Below are positions 30,035 to 37,967 of a stretch of 64,000 bases of DNA, in pieces. The position numbers and the translations under genes were made by a program. Numbering within the stretch: position 1 is the first letter of the stretch; each line of letters starts with the position of its first letter. Below the pieces are notes generated by a model. That model was not told where the DNA came from, did no database searches, and saw only the letters and a list, made by a program, of their open reading frames with translations. This stretch comes from Ectobacillus sp. JY-23. GTDB taxonomy: Bacteria > Bacillota > Bacilli > Bacillales > Bacillaceae_G. The stretch is from assembly GCF_023022965.1 (NCBI RefSeq), contig NZ_CP095462.1, positions 3,576,001-3,640,000 on the forward strand, written 5' to 3'.

Positions 30035-30901
30035 CTAGGCAGCTGTAAGAAGATGATCTCTGTATTGAACAGGGGTCATCTTTTTTAAATTCCATTGGTA
30101 TCTATAGTGGTTGTAATACGTCATGTAATTCTTGATCTCACGTTTTAGCTCATCTAGCGTTGTACAAGGTTTAATAGATGCTTCATCCTTAAAATGGCCA
30201 AAGAAGGATTCTTGTGGGGCATTGTCCCAACAATTTCCGCGTCTAGACATAGATTGACGTAATCCCAGTTTTTTCACTAACTTTTGAAAGTAAGGATGGG
30301 TATAATGAGTTCCTTGATCAGAATGGAGTAACGCATCTTTTGCCTTCTTAAAGTTTCGGTTTTGTTTTAACTTGAGAAGTGTATCTGTAGCTAAGTTCAT
30401 TGTGATACGATCTGATACATGATAGGCAAGGATTTCGTTGGTTGAACCATCTTGAATTGTTGATAAGTAGGCTTTCTGACCCTTCCCGTAAAATAAATAT
30501 GTGATATCTTGCTTAAATTGACGTTTTAAGAGGTTTGACACAACTCGATGTTCTTTTGTGGCCTTCATCATTCGCCTGTATGGATTTGCCCGTCTATTTA
30601 GACAGATAATACCGTATTTATTCATAATTCGGCGAATGCGTTTCAGATTGTAGACAACCTGAAATTGACCGGCCAAAGTCATCTTAATTTGACGTGCGCC
30701 CTTCTTACGCCCTTTAAAGTGAAAGGCTTTTAAGATGTGTTCTTTCAGCACATGGTCGTTCTCATCTTTTTGTTGTCTACATTTCTGTGATTTCGCAGAG
30801 AAATAGTTATAATATCCACTTCTTGAAACGCCCGCTACTTCACATAGGTACTTCACCAAATGTTTCAGTTGATACGTCTTCATGACAGATCGAATCAACA
30901 T
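30035..30901 (-). CDS. IS3-family transposase OrfB
   Basis: A 288-residue rve-type catalytic subunit. It starts YQLKHLVKYLCEVAGVSRSG, then KQDITYLFYGKGQKAYLSTI (Asp), LLHSDQGTHYTHPYFQKLV (Asp) and SRRGNCWDNAPQESFFGHFK (Glu), the classic IS3 DDE spacing. It is normally produced as an OrfAB fusion by -1 frameshifting at the A6G site in the end of orfA. Confidence 0.92.
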   Translation of the reverse strand: MLIRSVMKTYQLKHLVKYLCEVAGVSRSGYYNYFSAKSQKCRQQKDENDHVLKEHILKAFHFKGRKKGARQIKMTLAGQFQVVYNLKRIRRIMNKYGIICLNRRANPYRRMMKATKEHRVVSNLLKRQFKQDITYLFYGKGQKAYLSTIQDGSTNEILAYHVSDRITMNLATDTLLKLKQNRNFKKAKDALLHSDQGTHYTHPYFQKLVKKLGLRQSMSRRGNCWDNAPQESFFGHFKDEASIKPCTTLDELKREIKNYMTYYNHYRYQWNLKKMTPVQYRDHLLTAA

Positions 30902-30924
30902 ATATTTCTGACTAGGCGGTAGTA

Positions 30925-31338
30925 CTACTTTTTTAGCCCCCTTTCCGCAAAACGAATCTTTTTTAGCAGCTCATTTTCTGCCTTCAGTAAATGAAGTTGA
31001 GCTTCCAAACGTGCATTCTTCTCTTCCAACGTTAATTCATTTTCCCTAGGACGCCCTGAATTGTCTACTCGTGTGTCGCGTAACCCACTAACTCCATTCT
31101 CATGGTAGGCTTTTCGCCATCTTTTACTCGCCGAATGAATTCTATGTATTCCTAAAATTTCTGTATCAAATCCACTCTCTTCAAAGATTTGTCTTGGAAA
31201 CTTACCTTTCTCTGTTTCCGCAATATATCCCCTTTTAAATTCCTCTGTATATGTGACACCTTTTGAACTTACAGATTTTACGTATGGATTAGCTGAAAGT
31301 AATGTAATCTCTTTCTCCGTAAATACCTTTTTACTCAT
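30925..31338 (-). CDS. IS3-family transposase OrfA
   Basis: A 137-residue DNA-binding subunit. A duplicated helix-turn-helix is followed by the conserved basic segment ASKRWRKAYHENGVSGLRDT and a C-terminal leucine zipper (LTLEEKNARLEAQLHLLKAE, then NELLKKIRFAERGLKK). The stop follows an AAAAAAG heptamer at 30928-30934, the usual slip site from which a -1 shift runs into the OrfB frame. Confidence 0.9.
   Translation of the reverse strand: MSKKVFTEKEITLLSANPYVKSVSSKGVTYTEEFKRGYIAETEKGKFPRQIFEESGFDTEILGIHRIHSASKRWRKAYHENGVSGLRDTRVDNSGRPRENELTLEEKNARLEAQLHLLKAENELLKKIRFAERGLKK
30928..30934 (-). promoter_or_regulatory. programmed -1 frameshift site A6G
   Basis: On the minus strand AAAAAAG directly precedes the TAG of orfA. 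In the -1 frame translation continues (VVLPPSQKYMLIRSVMKT) into OrfB without a stop. This is the canonical IS3 arrangement. Confidence 0.8.
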
Positions 31339-31529
31339 ATTATTTCACCATTCCTGCGTTTTTCTTAATTATACAAAAAAATACCCAATAGATAGACTTT
31401 TTTAAGTGTCTATACTATTGGGTACATTTTATAGAGATCTTTCGCTTTTTTATATTTTCTTCAAGTATTTGCACCAGAACCAAAATAGGTTCTATTTTTT
31501 ATAGAGAGTGTTATATATAATGGGGTAAA

Positions 31530-31631
31530 ATGGAAATGAGGGGTGTGTTATCGGAGATGAAAAATAAACAAGCAGTAATATGGTTAGTAGTCGCTGTTGT
31601 GTTATTAGTTGTTTGGTTTTTTACAAGGTGA
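31530..31631 (+). CDS. possible 33-residue single-span peptide
   Basis: An ATG shortly after TGGGG opens a short frame with a strongly hydrophobic end, NKQAVIWLVVAVVLLVVWFF, then TR and a stop. It lies in the 190-base gap between the IS6 right end and the IS21 remnant. It may be a membrane microprotein or the broken start of a lost gene. Confidence 0.35.
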   Translation: MEMRGVLSEMKNKQAVIWLVVAVVLLVVWFFTR

Positions 31632-31716
31632 TTTTTGATCGTCATTCAAGTCCTGTTTATATATATAAATGTCAACTAGATTATGTACAAAAACGCTCAC
31701 TTAATGATGTATAAAA

Positions 31717-32475
31717 TTACTCAGGTTCTTTCGGAAAATGATCTTTTAGACGATATGACTTTCCTACAATTGTCACTACCGTTGCGTGATGTAAAATACG
31801 ATCAAGAATGGCATTTGCTAACTTAGGCTCTTGAAACACTTCATCCCAGGATTTGAAATTGACGTTAGTTGTAAAAATTGTGCTGCGCTTTTCGTAACGC
31901 TTATCAATCAGCTGAAAAAACAATTTGGCATCCTCCGGATCAATAGGCAAATATCCGATTTCGTCGATAATTAAGAGCTTATACTTTGTATAATGCTTTA
32001 AGCGACTTTCCAAACGGTTTTCTAGGTACGCTTTCTTTAAATTTTGAATGAGGTCATGACATTTTATAAAATACGTACTTGTTCTTTTTTTCGCAGCTGC
32101 GATACCAATTCCTGTCGCTAAATGAGTTTTTCCCACACCACTTGGACCAAGGAAAACGATGTTTTCGTTCCCCTCAATGAACCGAAGGCTTAAAAAATCT
32201 TGAATCTGTTGCTGGTTAATGGACGGTTGGAACGTAAAATCAAAATCTTTGATTTCTTTTAAGTGAGGAAATGCACCTACCTTTACCATCGCATGAATCA
32301 TATTTTGTTCGCGGACATCAATTTCATAGTTCGTTAACTTAATAAGCGTGTCTACAAAAGAAAGTTGATTGTGTAAACTGAAGTCTACGACTTCATCTAA
32401 ATGTATTGTCATTTGCTTCAGTTTCAAATATGCAAGGTTACGAACTAATTGTTGATAATTTGTTTGCGGTATCAT
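31717..32475 (-). CDS. istB: IS21 helper ATPase IstB
   Basis: A 252-residue AAA+ ATPase of the DnaC/IstB family: IVFLGPSGVGKTHLATGIGI (Walker A), YKLLIIDEIGYLPIDPEDAK (Walker B), STIFTTNVNFKSWDEVF (sensor I) and LDRILHHATVVTIVGKSYRL at the end. IstB selects target DNA for IstA. It overlaps the istA stop by four bases. Intact in itself but without a full IstA. Confidence 0.93.
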   Translation of the reverse strand: MIPQTNYQQLVRNLAYLKLKQMTIHLDEVVDFSLHNQLSFVDTLIKLTNYEIDVREQNMIHAMVKVGAFPHLKEIKDFDFTFQPSINQQQIQDFLSLRFIEGNENIVFLGPSGVGKTHLATGIGIAAAKKRTSTYFIKCHDLIQNLKKAYLENRLESRLKHYTKYKLLIIDEIGYLPIDPEDAKLFFQLIDKRYEKRSTIFTTNVNFKSWDEVFQEPKLANAILDRILHHATVVTIVGKSYRLKDHFPKEPE

Positions 32476-32913
32476 GTTTCATACGCCTCCCCGATTGTCT
32501 TTAAATTATTCTTCGCTAATGTATCAATATCGGGATAGTTCGGCGCTGAGATCTCTAAGCTTTCTTTGTAATCTGTTTCTCGATAATTTAATTTCTTTAG
32601 AGATAAAGGGTGTTTGGCGATACACTCCATGTTATAATAAACCCAAATATGCTCATCGAGTATTTGTATCTCTACCTTTTTGCCAATGTACTTAGTGGGG
32701 ACTGAATACAGGTTGGCTTTGTAGGATATCATACTTGATGCATTGACAAGCACCGTATGGTGCTTCATTCGATAAGAGTTCCGAATTCTTTCAGGTGGTA
32801 GGGGAGATACGGAACTCTTTTCTTTTTCTAGGGCAAATAGCGGTATTTTCCCTGTCCCTTGATGAAATGATTGGTTTATACGATTTGCTAGCCTTTCAAT
32901 AAACAAATACAAT
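32472..32913 (-). pseudogene. istA: IS21 transposase IstA, C-terminal fragment
   Basis: Only about 145 residues remain: LFIERLANRINQSFHQGTGK, PLPPERIRNSYRMKHHTVLV, then SYKANLYSVPTKYIGKKVEI and ILDEHIWVYYN, the beta-barrel C-terminal part of IstA. The DDE domain is lost at the IS66 junction at 32914. Confidence 0.85.
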
Positions 32914-33370
32914 GTAAGCCCGTATTCAAACGACGCCTATAAAAATATCTGCACCTCCTGTACTATAAACGTATCAATATAAGGAGGTGCTTTTTCTATG
33001 CCGCAACAAAAATTAAAGATCGTCCCCGTTATATTACATGGCGAAAACGAAACAACTTCTGTAACCCATTCATCAGCAGGGCCTTCCTCTTATCCTGCTT
33101 GCACAATTAAAACAGGTCATATTGAAATCTCCTTTTTCAACGGCACAGATTAACGCATCATCCAAACGGTTATGAAGGAGTTGAAGCTTCTGTGAAGTAC
33201 GATTACACAGCGGTAAAAAACATATACATTATTTGCGGCAAGACAGACATGAGAAAAGGAATTGATGGACTGGCAACACTGATTCAAGATTCTTTCGAAC
33301 TTGATCCCTACGGCGATTCAATTTTTCTGTTTTCTGGCTGGAGTAAAGATCGCTACAAATGTTTGTATTT
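32914..33370 (+). mobile_element. IS66-family element, left-end fragment (copy 2)
   Basis: GTAAGCCCGTATTCAAACGA begins the element; the next 450 bases are nearly identical to 39866-40320 of copy 3. It is cut at 33371 by the left end of an IS1595 element. A TnpA remnant (32998-33194) has a TAA where copy 3 has GAA. Confidence 0.88.
33192..33370 (+). pseudogene. tnpB: IS66 TnpB (Orf2), N-terminal fragment
   Basis: KYDYTAVKNIYIICGKTDMR, KGIDGLATLIQDSFELDPYG and FSGWSKDRYKCLY match copy 3 exactly, then the frame runs into IS1595 terminal sequence and stops. Confidence 0.85.
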
Positions 33371-33450
33371 CGCTGTTTTCGTATAGATTGTTGCTATTTG
33401 ACCATGTTATAAATAGGTTGATATAATGCCATATATGGAGGTGTTCAGAG

Positions 33451-34464
33451 ATGTGGAGACACGTTTATCGTGATTTTGGCGACCTATCAAAATCAGAGCA
33501 ATTAGCGTTATTTGAAGCAATGAAACAAGACTTATTCCCTGAAGAACGAGAAGATATTGCCAAGATGCTAAAAGATATTCGTGAAACTCGTTTTTCCAGT
33601 GGTTTGGCTTGCCTCCATTGTGGAAGCGTATCGGTCAAGAAGAATGGCAAATATCGTGCGAGACAACGATATTTGTGCAAGGACTGTGGGAAGACATTTA
33701 ACGATATGACCAATACTCCATTGGCAGGTTCTCGATACCCTCATAAATGGCTTAAATACTTTGATATGATGGTAGAAGGCTGTACACTACCTAAAATCTT
33801 CGAGGCTTTAGAAATCCATATTTCTACGGCTTTTTATTGGCGACATAAAATTTTGAATGCTCTCCGTTCATTGGGCAATCAAACTCTAAAAGGGATTGTT
33901 GAAAGCGATGAAACCTTTTTCTTGGAAAGTGACAAAGGGAAGAAGTCTATTACTGACAGAAAACCTCGTAAGCGTGGCGGTGTCGCAACAAAACGAGGCA
34001 TTTCGAAGGAACAGGTTTGTGTTCTTGTAGCACAAGACCGAAATGGACAAGTCATCTCTCAAATGGCAGGGAAAGGTAGGATTAAATCAACAGATATAGA
34101 TAGGGTATTAGGTGCATTTATCGACACCTCTGCTTTGTTATGTTCAGATACAGCTACGAACTATAAAAAGTTTGCCAAAGATAAGGGATTACAGCACGAA
34201 ATGGTGAACGTGCGGAAAGGGATTTATGTGAAAAAATCTATCTTCCATATTCAACACGTCAATGCTTATCACAAACGGCTAAAACAATTTATGCACCGTT
34301 TTCAAGGAGTGGCAACCAAATATCTTGATAACTATTTGTTTTGGTTCAGATACCTTGAACATACCAAAAAGGTGGCTCACAAAGAACGAGTGAAGCAACT
34401 TTTATTTAGTGCTGTCCATAAATCAAACTATATGACAGTTGAGATGTTTAGAAGAAGTGCATAA
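33451..34464 (+). CDS. IS1595-family transposase
   Basis: A 337-residue transposase of the ISXO2-like type. The N-terminal zinc ribbon is LACLHCGSVSVKKNGKYRAR then YLCKDCGKTFNDMT (two C-x-x-C). A helix-turn-helix follows (TLPKIFEALEIHISTAFYWR), and the DDE core has IVESDETFFLESDKGKK (Asp), ALLCSDTATNYKKFAKDKG (Asp) and IQHVNAYHKRLKQFMHRFQG, with the Asn/His/Glu region of the family. Intact. Confidence 0.92.
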   Translation: MWRHVYRDFGDLSKSEQLALFEAMKQDLFPEEREDIAKMLKDIRETRFSSGLACLHCGSVSVKKNGKYRARQRYLCKDCGKTFNDMTNTPLAGSRYPHKWLKYFDMMVEGCTLPKIFEALEIHISTAFYWRHKILNALRSLGNQTLKGIVESDETFFLESDKGKKSITDRKPRKRGGVATKRGISKEQVCVLVAQDRNGQVISQMAGKGRIKSTDIDRVLGAFIDTSALLCSDTATNYKKFAKDKGLQHEMVNVRKGIYVKKSIFHIQHVNAYHKRLKQFMHRFQGVATKYLDNYLFWFRYLEHTKKVAHKERVKQLLFSAVHKSNYMTVEMFRRSA

Positions 34465-34493
34465 TAAAAGACCTCTAAATCGAGGTCAATAAA

Positions 34494-35105
34494 TTACTTT
34501 TCTACTGTGATATATTCATCATCCTTTAATCTCGTAACTTCGCATCCTTCAAGTATTTCAAATTCTTTTAGTCTATCTTCAATTGTCTTGTTTGTACTAT
34601 CCTTGAACAAATCTTCTCGGTCATAGTGAGGAAAAACAATTTTGTCCGTTAAGTCTAATGCAGAAAAATCCTTAGTATTTAATGTATCCATTTGCGGTGT
34701 GAAGAAATGAACGACTTTAATGTTTGGACCAAGTAGAACAGCACCAGCACTTACACCTACAATAACAACATTTTTGTTAACTAAATCTCGAAAGATACTA
34801 TCTGCCCCACTTTGTTTAGTGTGAAATAATAAATTGAATGGATTTCCACCATTGATGTATATGACATCTTTATGTGCAAGACTTTTTAGGTTATCAAACT
34901 CTATATCAATGAAATCAATGTTTTGAAACCCCATATCTTTAAAGTCCTCTTTCGCCTTCTGAGCAAACCTATTATTATCCTTCTGCGGCGATGCAGTTGT
35001 GATAATAGCAACGTCCAGTTCATTAGGTTCGCCGTTAATGAGTTTTAAAAATTGCTCTTTAATAGCATCATTGTAAAAACCGTTAGAGGTTAGTAACAAT
35101 TTCAA
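34494..35105 (-). CDS. peptidase E-like (S51 / type 1 GATase-like) cargo protein
   Basis: About 203 residues of the peptidase E family. The nucleophile elbow VIVGVSAGAVLLGP holds the catalytic Ser. Upstream is the YINGGNPFNLLFH strand-loop, and the C-terminal VFPHYDREDLFKDS carries the likely His. The N-terminus LKLLLTSNGFYNDAIKEQF is typical. Relatives cleave Asp-X dipeptides or act on related small substrates. I favour the TTG at 35105, nine bases after GGGG, over an ATG at 35120. It is convergent with the IS1595 transposase and lies inside the terminal repeats, so it moves with the element. Confidence 0.82.
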   Translation of the reverse strand: MKLLLTSNGFYNDAIKEQFLKLINGEPNELDVAIITTASPQKDNNRFAQKAKEDFKDMGFQNIDFIDIEFDNLKSLAHKDVIYINGGNPFNLLFHTKQSGADSIFRDLVNKNVVIVGVSAGAVLLGPNIKVVHFFTPQMDTLNTKDFSALDLTDKIVFPHYDREDLFKDSTNKTIEDRLKEFEILEGCEVTRLKDDEYITVEK

Positions 35106-35218
35106 TATAATCAACCCCATTCTATTCTCTATTTCACATTAGATATATCCTTATTTTAACAGATAAATAGGAAGTCAGGGATTTTTATCTAAAAACAACA
35201 ATCTTTACGAAAACAGCG

Positions 35219-35321
35219 TTTTTTTATTTATTTTCTCGACATTAAAGGCTTTAATCTCTGATGGAACTAGTACAATTAATAAAGCAACAAATATTGCTAA
35301 CCTTATCAACAACCTATTCAT
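35219..35321 (-). pseudogene. secreted-protein gene, N-terminal fragment cut by IS1595
   Basis: AAGGAG leads to an ATG at 35321 and a signal peptide, NRLLIRLAIFVALLIVLVPS then EIKAFNVEKINKK. After about 34 codons the frame enters the IS1595 end. The rest of the gene is not next to the other end of the element. Confidence 0.6.
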
Positions 35322-35456
35322 AATATGCTCCTTAACTTGTTTTTTGCCTAGTATGCTGAAAGCATTCTCCTTTTATTCTTCAAACTAGTTTTGAACAACG
35401 AAAAATTCCTCCTACATGTGAGAGGTCCTCCTCAAGTTAAAAAAGAGAAATACCCT

Positions 35457-35493
35457 CCAAAACGAGCAAGATGCTCAGTTTACTCGTTTTGGG
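35457..35493. terminator. hairpin near an IS231 end
   Basis: CCAAAACGAG / CTCGTTTTGG, a 10-bp stem with a 16-nt loop. Confidence 0.45.
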
Positions 35494-35507
35494 GCAACTT
35501 ATTTGGT

Positions 35508-35650
35508 TAGCTTGATGGGCATGCGTCAGGACCCCATGCCCATCAACCTAAAAAATAAAAAGTGCTGGATTTTGATGGACGATTTTTATCTTCACATTGT
35601 TTGAATAACGTTGTATTCAAAAAGCGCATGACAAATAAGCCCTCATTACC
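35508..35650. mobile_element. two abutting IS231-type ends and a 3' remnant
   Basis: GTTAGCTTGATGGGCATG at 35508-35525 is an outward IS231 end. Eleven bases (CGTCAGGACCC) separate it from a second end, CATGCCCATCAACCTAAA, at 35537. The next 110 bases resemble the 3' non-coding end of IS231 copy 2 (ATAAGCCC near 35636). No transposase lies between here and 37676, so the second end may border a transposase-less cassette carrying the two genes that follow, or be a plain remnant. Confidence 0.65.
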
Positions 35651-35654
35651 CTAT

Positions 35655-35697
35655 AAAAAAACACATGAGCATAGATTCTTGTGCTCATGTGTTTTTC
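35655..35697 (-). terminator. terminator of the secreted 357-residue protein gene
   Basis: AACACATGAGCA / TGCTCATGTGTT with flanking A and T runs, 14 bases from the stop. Confidence 0.85.
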
Positions 35698-35710
35698 TTA
35701 ATATCCTATA

Positions 35711-36784
35711 TCAGCAATACTCATAGTGCCACCAATGAACGTAGGCTGCCCAAGCTGCTGTAGGAGCCTTATACGTATGTAATTCTGGATTTGGCTCCGG
35801 TACCTGAATCAATACAGAAACATAGCCATCATTTCTTCCCCCATCAGATAGGACACCTTGATACCTAAATTGGCCACCAGTACAGTTATAAGCGGATACT
35901 TTCTTTGTATAATCTCTTCCATCATTCCATGGTGCACCACCACCAGCGTACCAAACTGTTCTATGATAACCCCTATCAACAAGCCAATCTTGAGCATAAC
36001 CTACTGAAACACGGTAAAGGAGATTATCACGAGGAGGACAAGCATGTGGGTTATCTCTTCCGCCTCCACAACCCGCGTACGCATATTTTGCAACACTTAA
36101 TTGGGATTTCAACTCTGCAGAAACCTCTACAGACTGAATTGTCTGATTTTGTCTTTCAAATGCTTCAGTTGCAAACTGGATAGTTTTATTATCTATACCT
36201 GCTGCTCGTGCACTCTGTTGATCAAAAATAGCAATTTCGTTGCTATCAAACTTTACAAATTTCATTACCTTATCCAGTTGCTTATTTATGTAGTCTAAAG
36301 GTGCATTATCTAGTGTGTATTCCTCTTCTGAGACGCTTGGTGCGGACAGTAAATTAGTGTTCTTCCGCGTGTCGCCAGCCTTCTTCATAAAATAATGTTC
36401 AAATTCCTTCATAAACTTCTTATTTTGTTGCTTAGCTGATTCCGAACTGTTATCTGCAAAAAGCTTATTTTGACCCTCATAATACTTCTGAGCTACTAGT
36501 ATTGCCTCAGATGGCACTTTAGCCTTCTTTGCCGCTTTCATGTTCACAGTTACGAGCATCTCATTCTCATCTAGCTTTACATATTGCTCCATTTGTGTTA
36601 GAAAGCTGTCAATCTCAGAACCTGAAAAATTTTGCGGGCTAACTTTTGCAGAACTAGCAGCTTTTGCAGACACTTCTGTTAGTGCAGGGTTTGCTACAAC
36701 TGCAGTGCCTAACGATAGAGCGACTGCGGTTATAAGAGCAAATTTTCTGAACATACTCTTTCCCTTTAAACTCACTTTAACCAT
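35711..36784 (-). CDS. large secreted protein, unknown function
   Basis: A 357-residue protein with a signal peptide, FRKFALITAVALSLGTAVVA, and probable cleavage near A-x-A in VSAKAASS. The mature N-terminal half is helical and charged. The C-terminal 130 residues are Gly/Trp/Tyr-rich with several Cys (AYAGCGGGRDNPHACPPRD, WYAGGGAPWNDGRDYTKK, and the end WAAYVHWWHYEYC), suggesting a small disulphide-stabilised beta domain. AAGGGGGAG lies before the ATG at 36784; an upstream in-frame start lacks a site. I do not recognise the family. It could be an exported enzyme, an antimicrobial protein or a surface protein. Confidence 0.7.
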   Translation of the reverse strand: MVKVSLKGKSMFRKFALITAVALSLGTAVVANPALTEVSAKAASSAKVSPQNFSGSEIDSFLTQMEQYVKLDENEMLVTVNMKAAKKAKVPSEAILVAQKYYEGQNKLFADNSSESAKQQNKKFMKEFEHYFMKKAGDTRKNTNLLSAPSVSEEEYTLDNAPLDYINKQLDKVMKFVKFDSNEIAIFDQQSARAAGIDNKTIQFATEAFERQNQTIQSVEVSAELKSQLSVAKYAYAGCGGGRDNPHACPPRDNLLYRVSVGYAQDWLVDRGYHRTVWYAGGGAPWNDGRDYTKKVSAYNCTGGQFRYQGVLSDGGRNDGYVSVLIQVPEPNPELHTYKAPTAAWAAYVHWWHYEYC

Positions 36785-36890
36785 TCGTGTTACTCCCCCT
36801 TGTGCTTTGTACATGTTGTACACTCAGGATAGAATTATAACACGATAAAGAGGAAATTAATAGAATATATTTAAAAAAATGGAAATTATA

Positions 36891-37319
36891 CTATTCTACA
36901 CCATTTTCTTTCAAGAAATTCCTCATTTTCTCCGAAGCTCTGTAACACTTACTTTTGTAACATAGAATATGCTGAGTAGAGTTGTAGTTTACAATTGCTT
37001 CTGTCTGCTCCTTGCTATATTTCTGCATCTCTGTTGATGTTTTAAAAAGTAGTTTATAATCCGCATTGTATTCATCTTTATAACTTGCCTTTTGGGAATT
37101 ACTAAGTTCAGCTATCATCTCTTGAGGATTAATCACAGACACAGTATCATAATTACCGTTTTCTAAACGCTTTTTAATGATTAGCTGATCTAACACCCCA
37201 AATTCAGTCTTAAATAAACTATTAAACTTTACCTCAGTTTCTGACCTTAAGGGGGATGGATCTTGACAAGCACTCAGAATGAGCAGTGTACAAGAAACAA
37301 ATAAAAATCTAATTACCAT
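36891..37319 (-). CDS. small secreted lipoprotein, possible partner of the 357-residue protein
   Basis: A 142-residue protein with a lipoprotein signal, IRFLFVSCTLLILSAC (lipobox L-S-A-C). The mature part is charged and contains two close Cys near its end (HILCYKSKCYRASEKMRNFL). The family is not recognised. It is about 100 bases upstream of and co-oriented with the secreted-protein gene, so the two may form an operon; a cell-anchored lipoprotein next to an exported toxin-like protein is a common immunity layout (speculative). Confidence 0.7.
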   Translation of the reverse strand: MVIRFLFVSCTLLILSACQDPSPLRSETEVKFNSLFKTEFGVLDQLIIKKRLENGNYDTVSVINPQEMIAELSNSQKASYKDEYNADYKLLFKTSTEMQKYSKEQTEAIVNYNSTQHILCYKSKCYRASEKMRNFLKENGVE

Positions 37320-37354
37320 ATCTCACACTCTCCTTTTGTATAGTAGTTAAAACA

Positions 37355-37388
37355 CGAGAGGGCTAAGCAATAATTAACCCTCTTTTGT
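37355..37388. promoter_or_regulatory. hairpin in the lipoprotein gene leader
   Basis: GAGGG ... CCCTC with a 15-nt loop, followed on the plus strand by TTTT. It lies upstream of the lipoprotein start. Apart from this and a possible 28-residue hydrophobic peptide frame (37578-37664, KPIIFAIPVFLGICLAATVY) the 350-base gap holds nothing I can support. Confidence 0.3.
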
Positions 37389-37675
37389 AGATTATACATT
37401 ATTAACCATAACAACACAGCTTAGAGTTAGTGGAGTTCTGTCAACTAAATCTCATTTCTCACAATCTATTATACAATTGAGAAGCTCAATTCCCTTGGTG
37501 CTATACGGAAAATATTGGTCCTATATTTAATTAAGTTTGTGTGAGTACAATGGAATGGATAGTAAGGGAGATGCTACATGAAACCCATAATTTTCGCTAT
37601 ACCGGTTTTCCTCGGTATTTGCCTAGCCGCTACCGTATATCATCACTTGCCATTTACATATTAGGGGTAGTGTCA

Positions 37676-37955
37676 CATGCCCATCAACCTAAAAGTGGAA
37701 ACATTCTGGCTCAACCATACACAAAGCGCTACCAGTTCTCGTGCTTGGTATTTACTTTTTCGTTTCGTAAAGCCTGCTTGCCTGGCCAATTTCTCCAGGA
37801 TATCTGGAGGTAAACATCGTTGTAATTCCTGTGAAAAGGTACAGCTCATCTGAAATCTTCATCAAAAAACGCCACCCTCTCCTATGAATCTACAGAAAAG
37901 AATAGCGTATTTTTTCGTTTTGGGGGTAACAAATAATTTTGGGTTGATGGGTATG
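37676..37955 (-). mobile_element. IS231 internally deleted to 280 bp
   Basis: It is bounded by CATGCCCATCAACCTAAAAG at 37676 and GGGTTGATGGGTATG ending at 37955. On the minus strand the start of an IS231 transposase is readable with a frameshift (KISDELYLF, then LARQAGFTKRKSKYQ and [12 protein letters not shown]) and runs directly into the other terminal repeat. All but about 75 codons of the transposase are gone, leaving a MITE-like derivative that an intact IS231 might move. Confidence 0.75.
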
Positions 37956-37967
37956 GGTATCCGAGCA

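Larger units (their letters stand above)
30003..31426 (-). mobile_element. IS3-family (IS150-like) element inserted in the IS6 copy
   Basis: Imperfect inverted ends, TGTACCCTTTGTAAAGGACA at 30003 and its counterpart ending GGGTACA at 31426, flank OrfA and OrfB. The right end also forms a long hairpin (TACCCAATAG / CTATTGGGTA, 31382-31424). A clear target duplication is not visible. Confidence 0.85.
29182..31481 (+). mobile_element. IS6/IS240-like element interrupted by an IS3 element
   Basis: Left end GGTTCTGGTGCGAAAATTTC at 29182 and right end GTATTTGCACCAGAACC at 31465-31481 are the inverted termini typical of IS6 family elements. An IS3 element of about 1.4 kb sits between the transposase and the right end. 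Flanking 8-mers differ (GCATTTCT and AAAATAGG), so the original target duplication has been lost by recombination. Confidence 0.85.
31670..32913 (-). mobile_element. IS21-family element, 5' truncated
   Basis: One end is TGTCAACTAGATTATGTACA at 31670; istB and the 3' part of istA follow. The istA side is cut exactly where an IS66 end (GTAAGCCCGTATTC) begins at 32914. Confidence 0.82.
33371..35218 (+). mobile_element. IS1595-family element carrying a peptidase-E-like cargo gene
   Basis: Terminal repeats CGCTGTTTTCGTATAGATTG at 33371 and CAATCTTTACGAAAACAGCG ending at 35218 are inverted copies with one mismatch in 20. They enclose the transposase (plus strand) and a convergent cargo gene (minus strand). 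The left end interrupts IS66 tnpB; the right end interrupts a gene for a secreted protein. The 8-mers next to the ends differ (TTGTATTT and a T-rich stretch), so no target duplication is seen. Confidence 0.82.
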
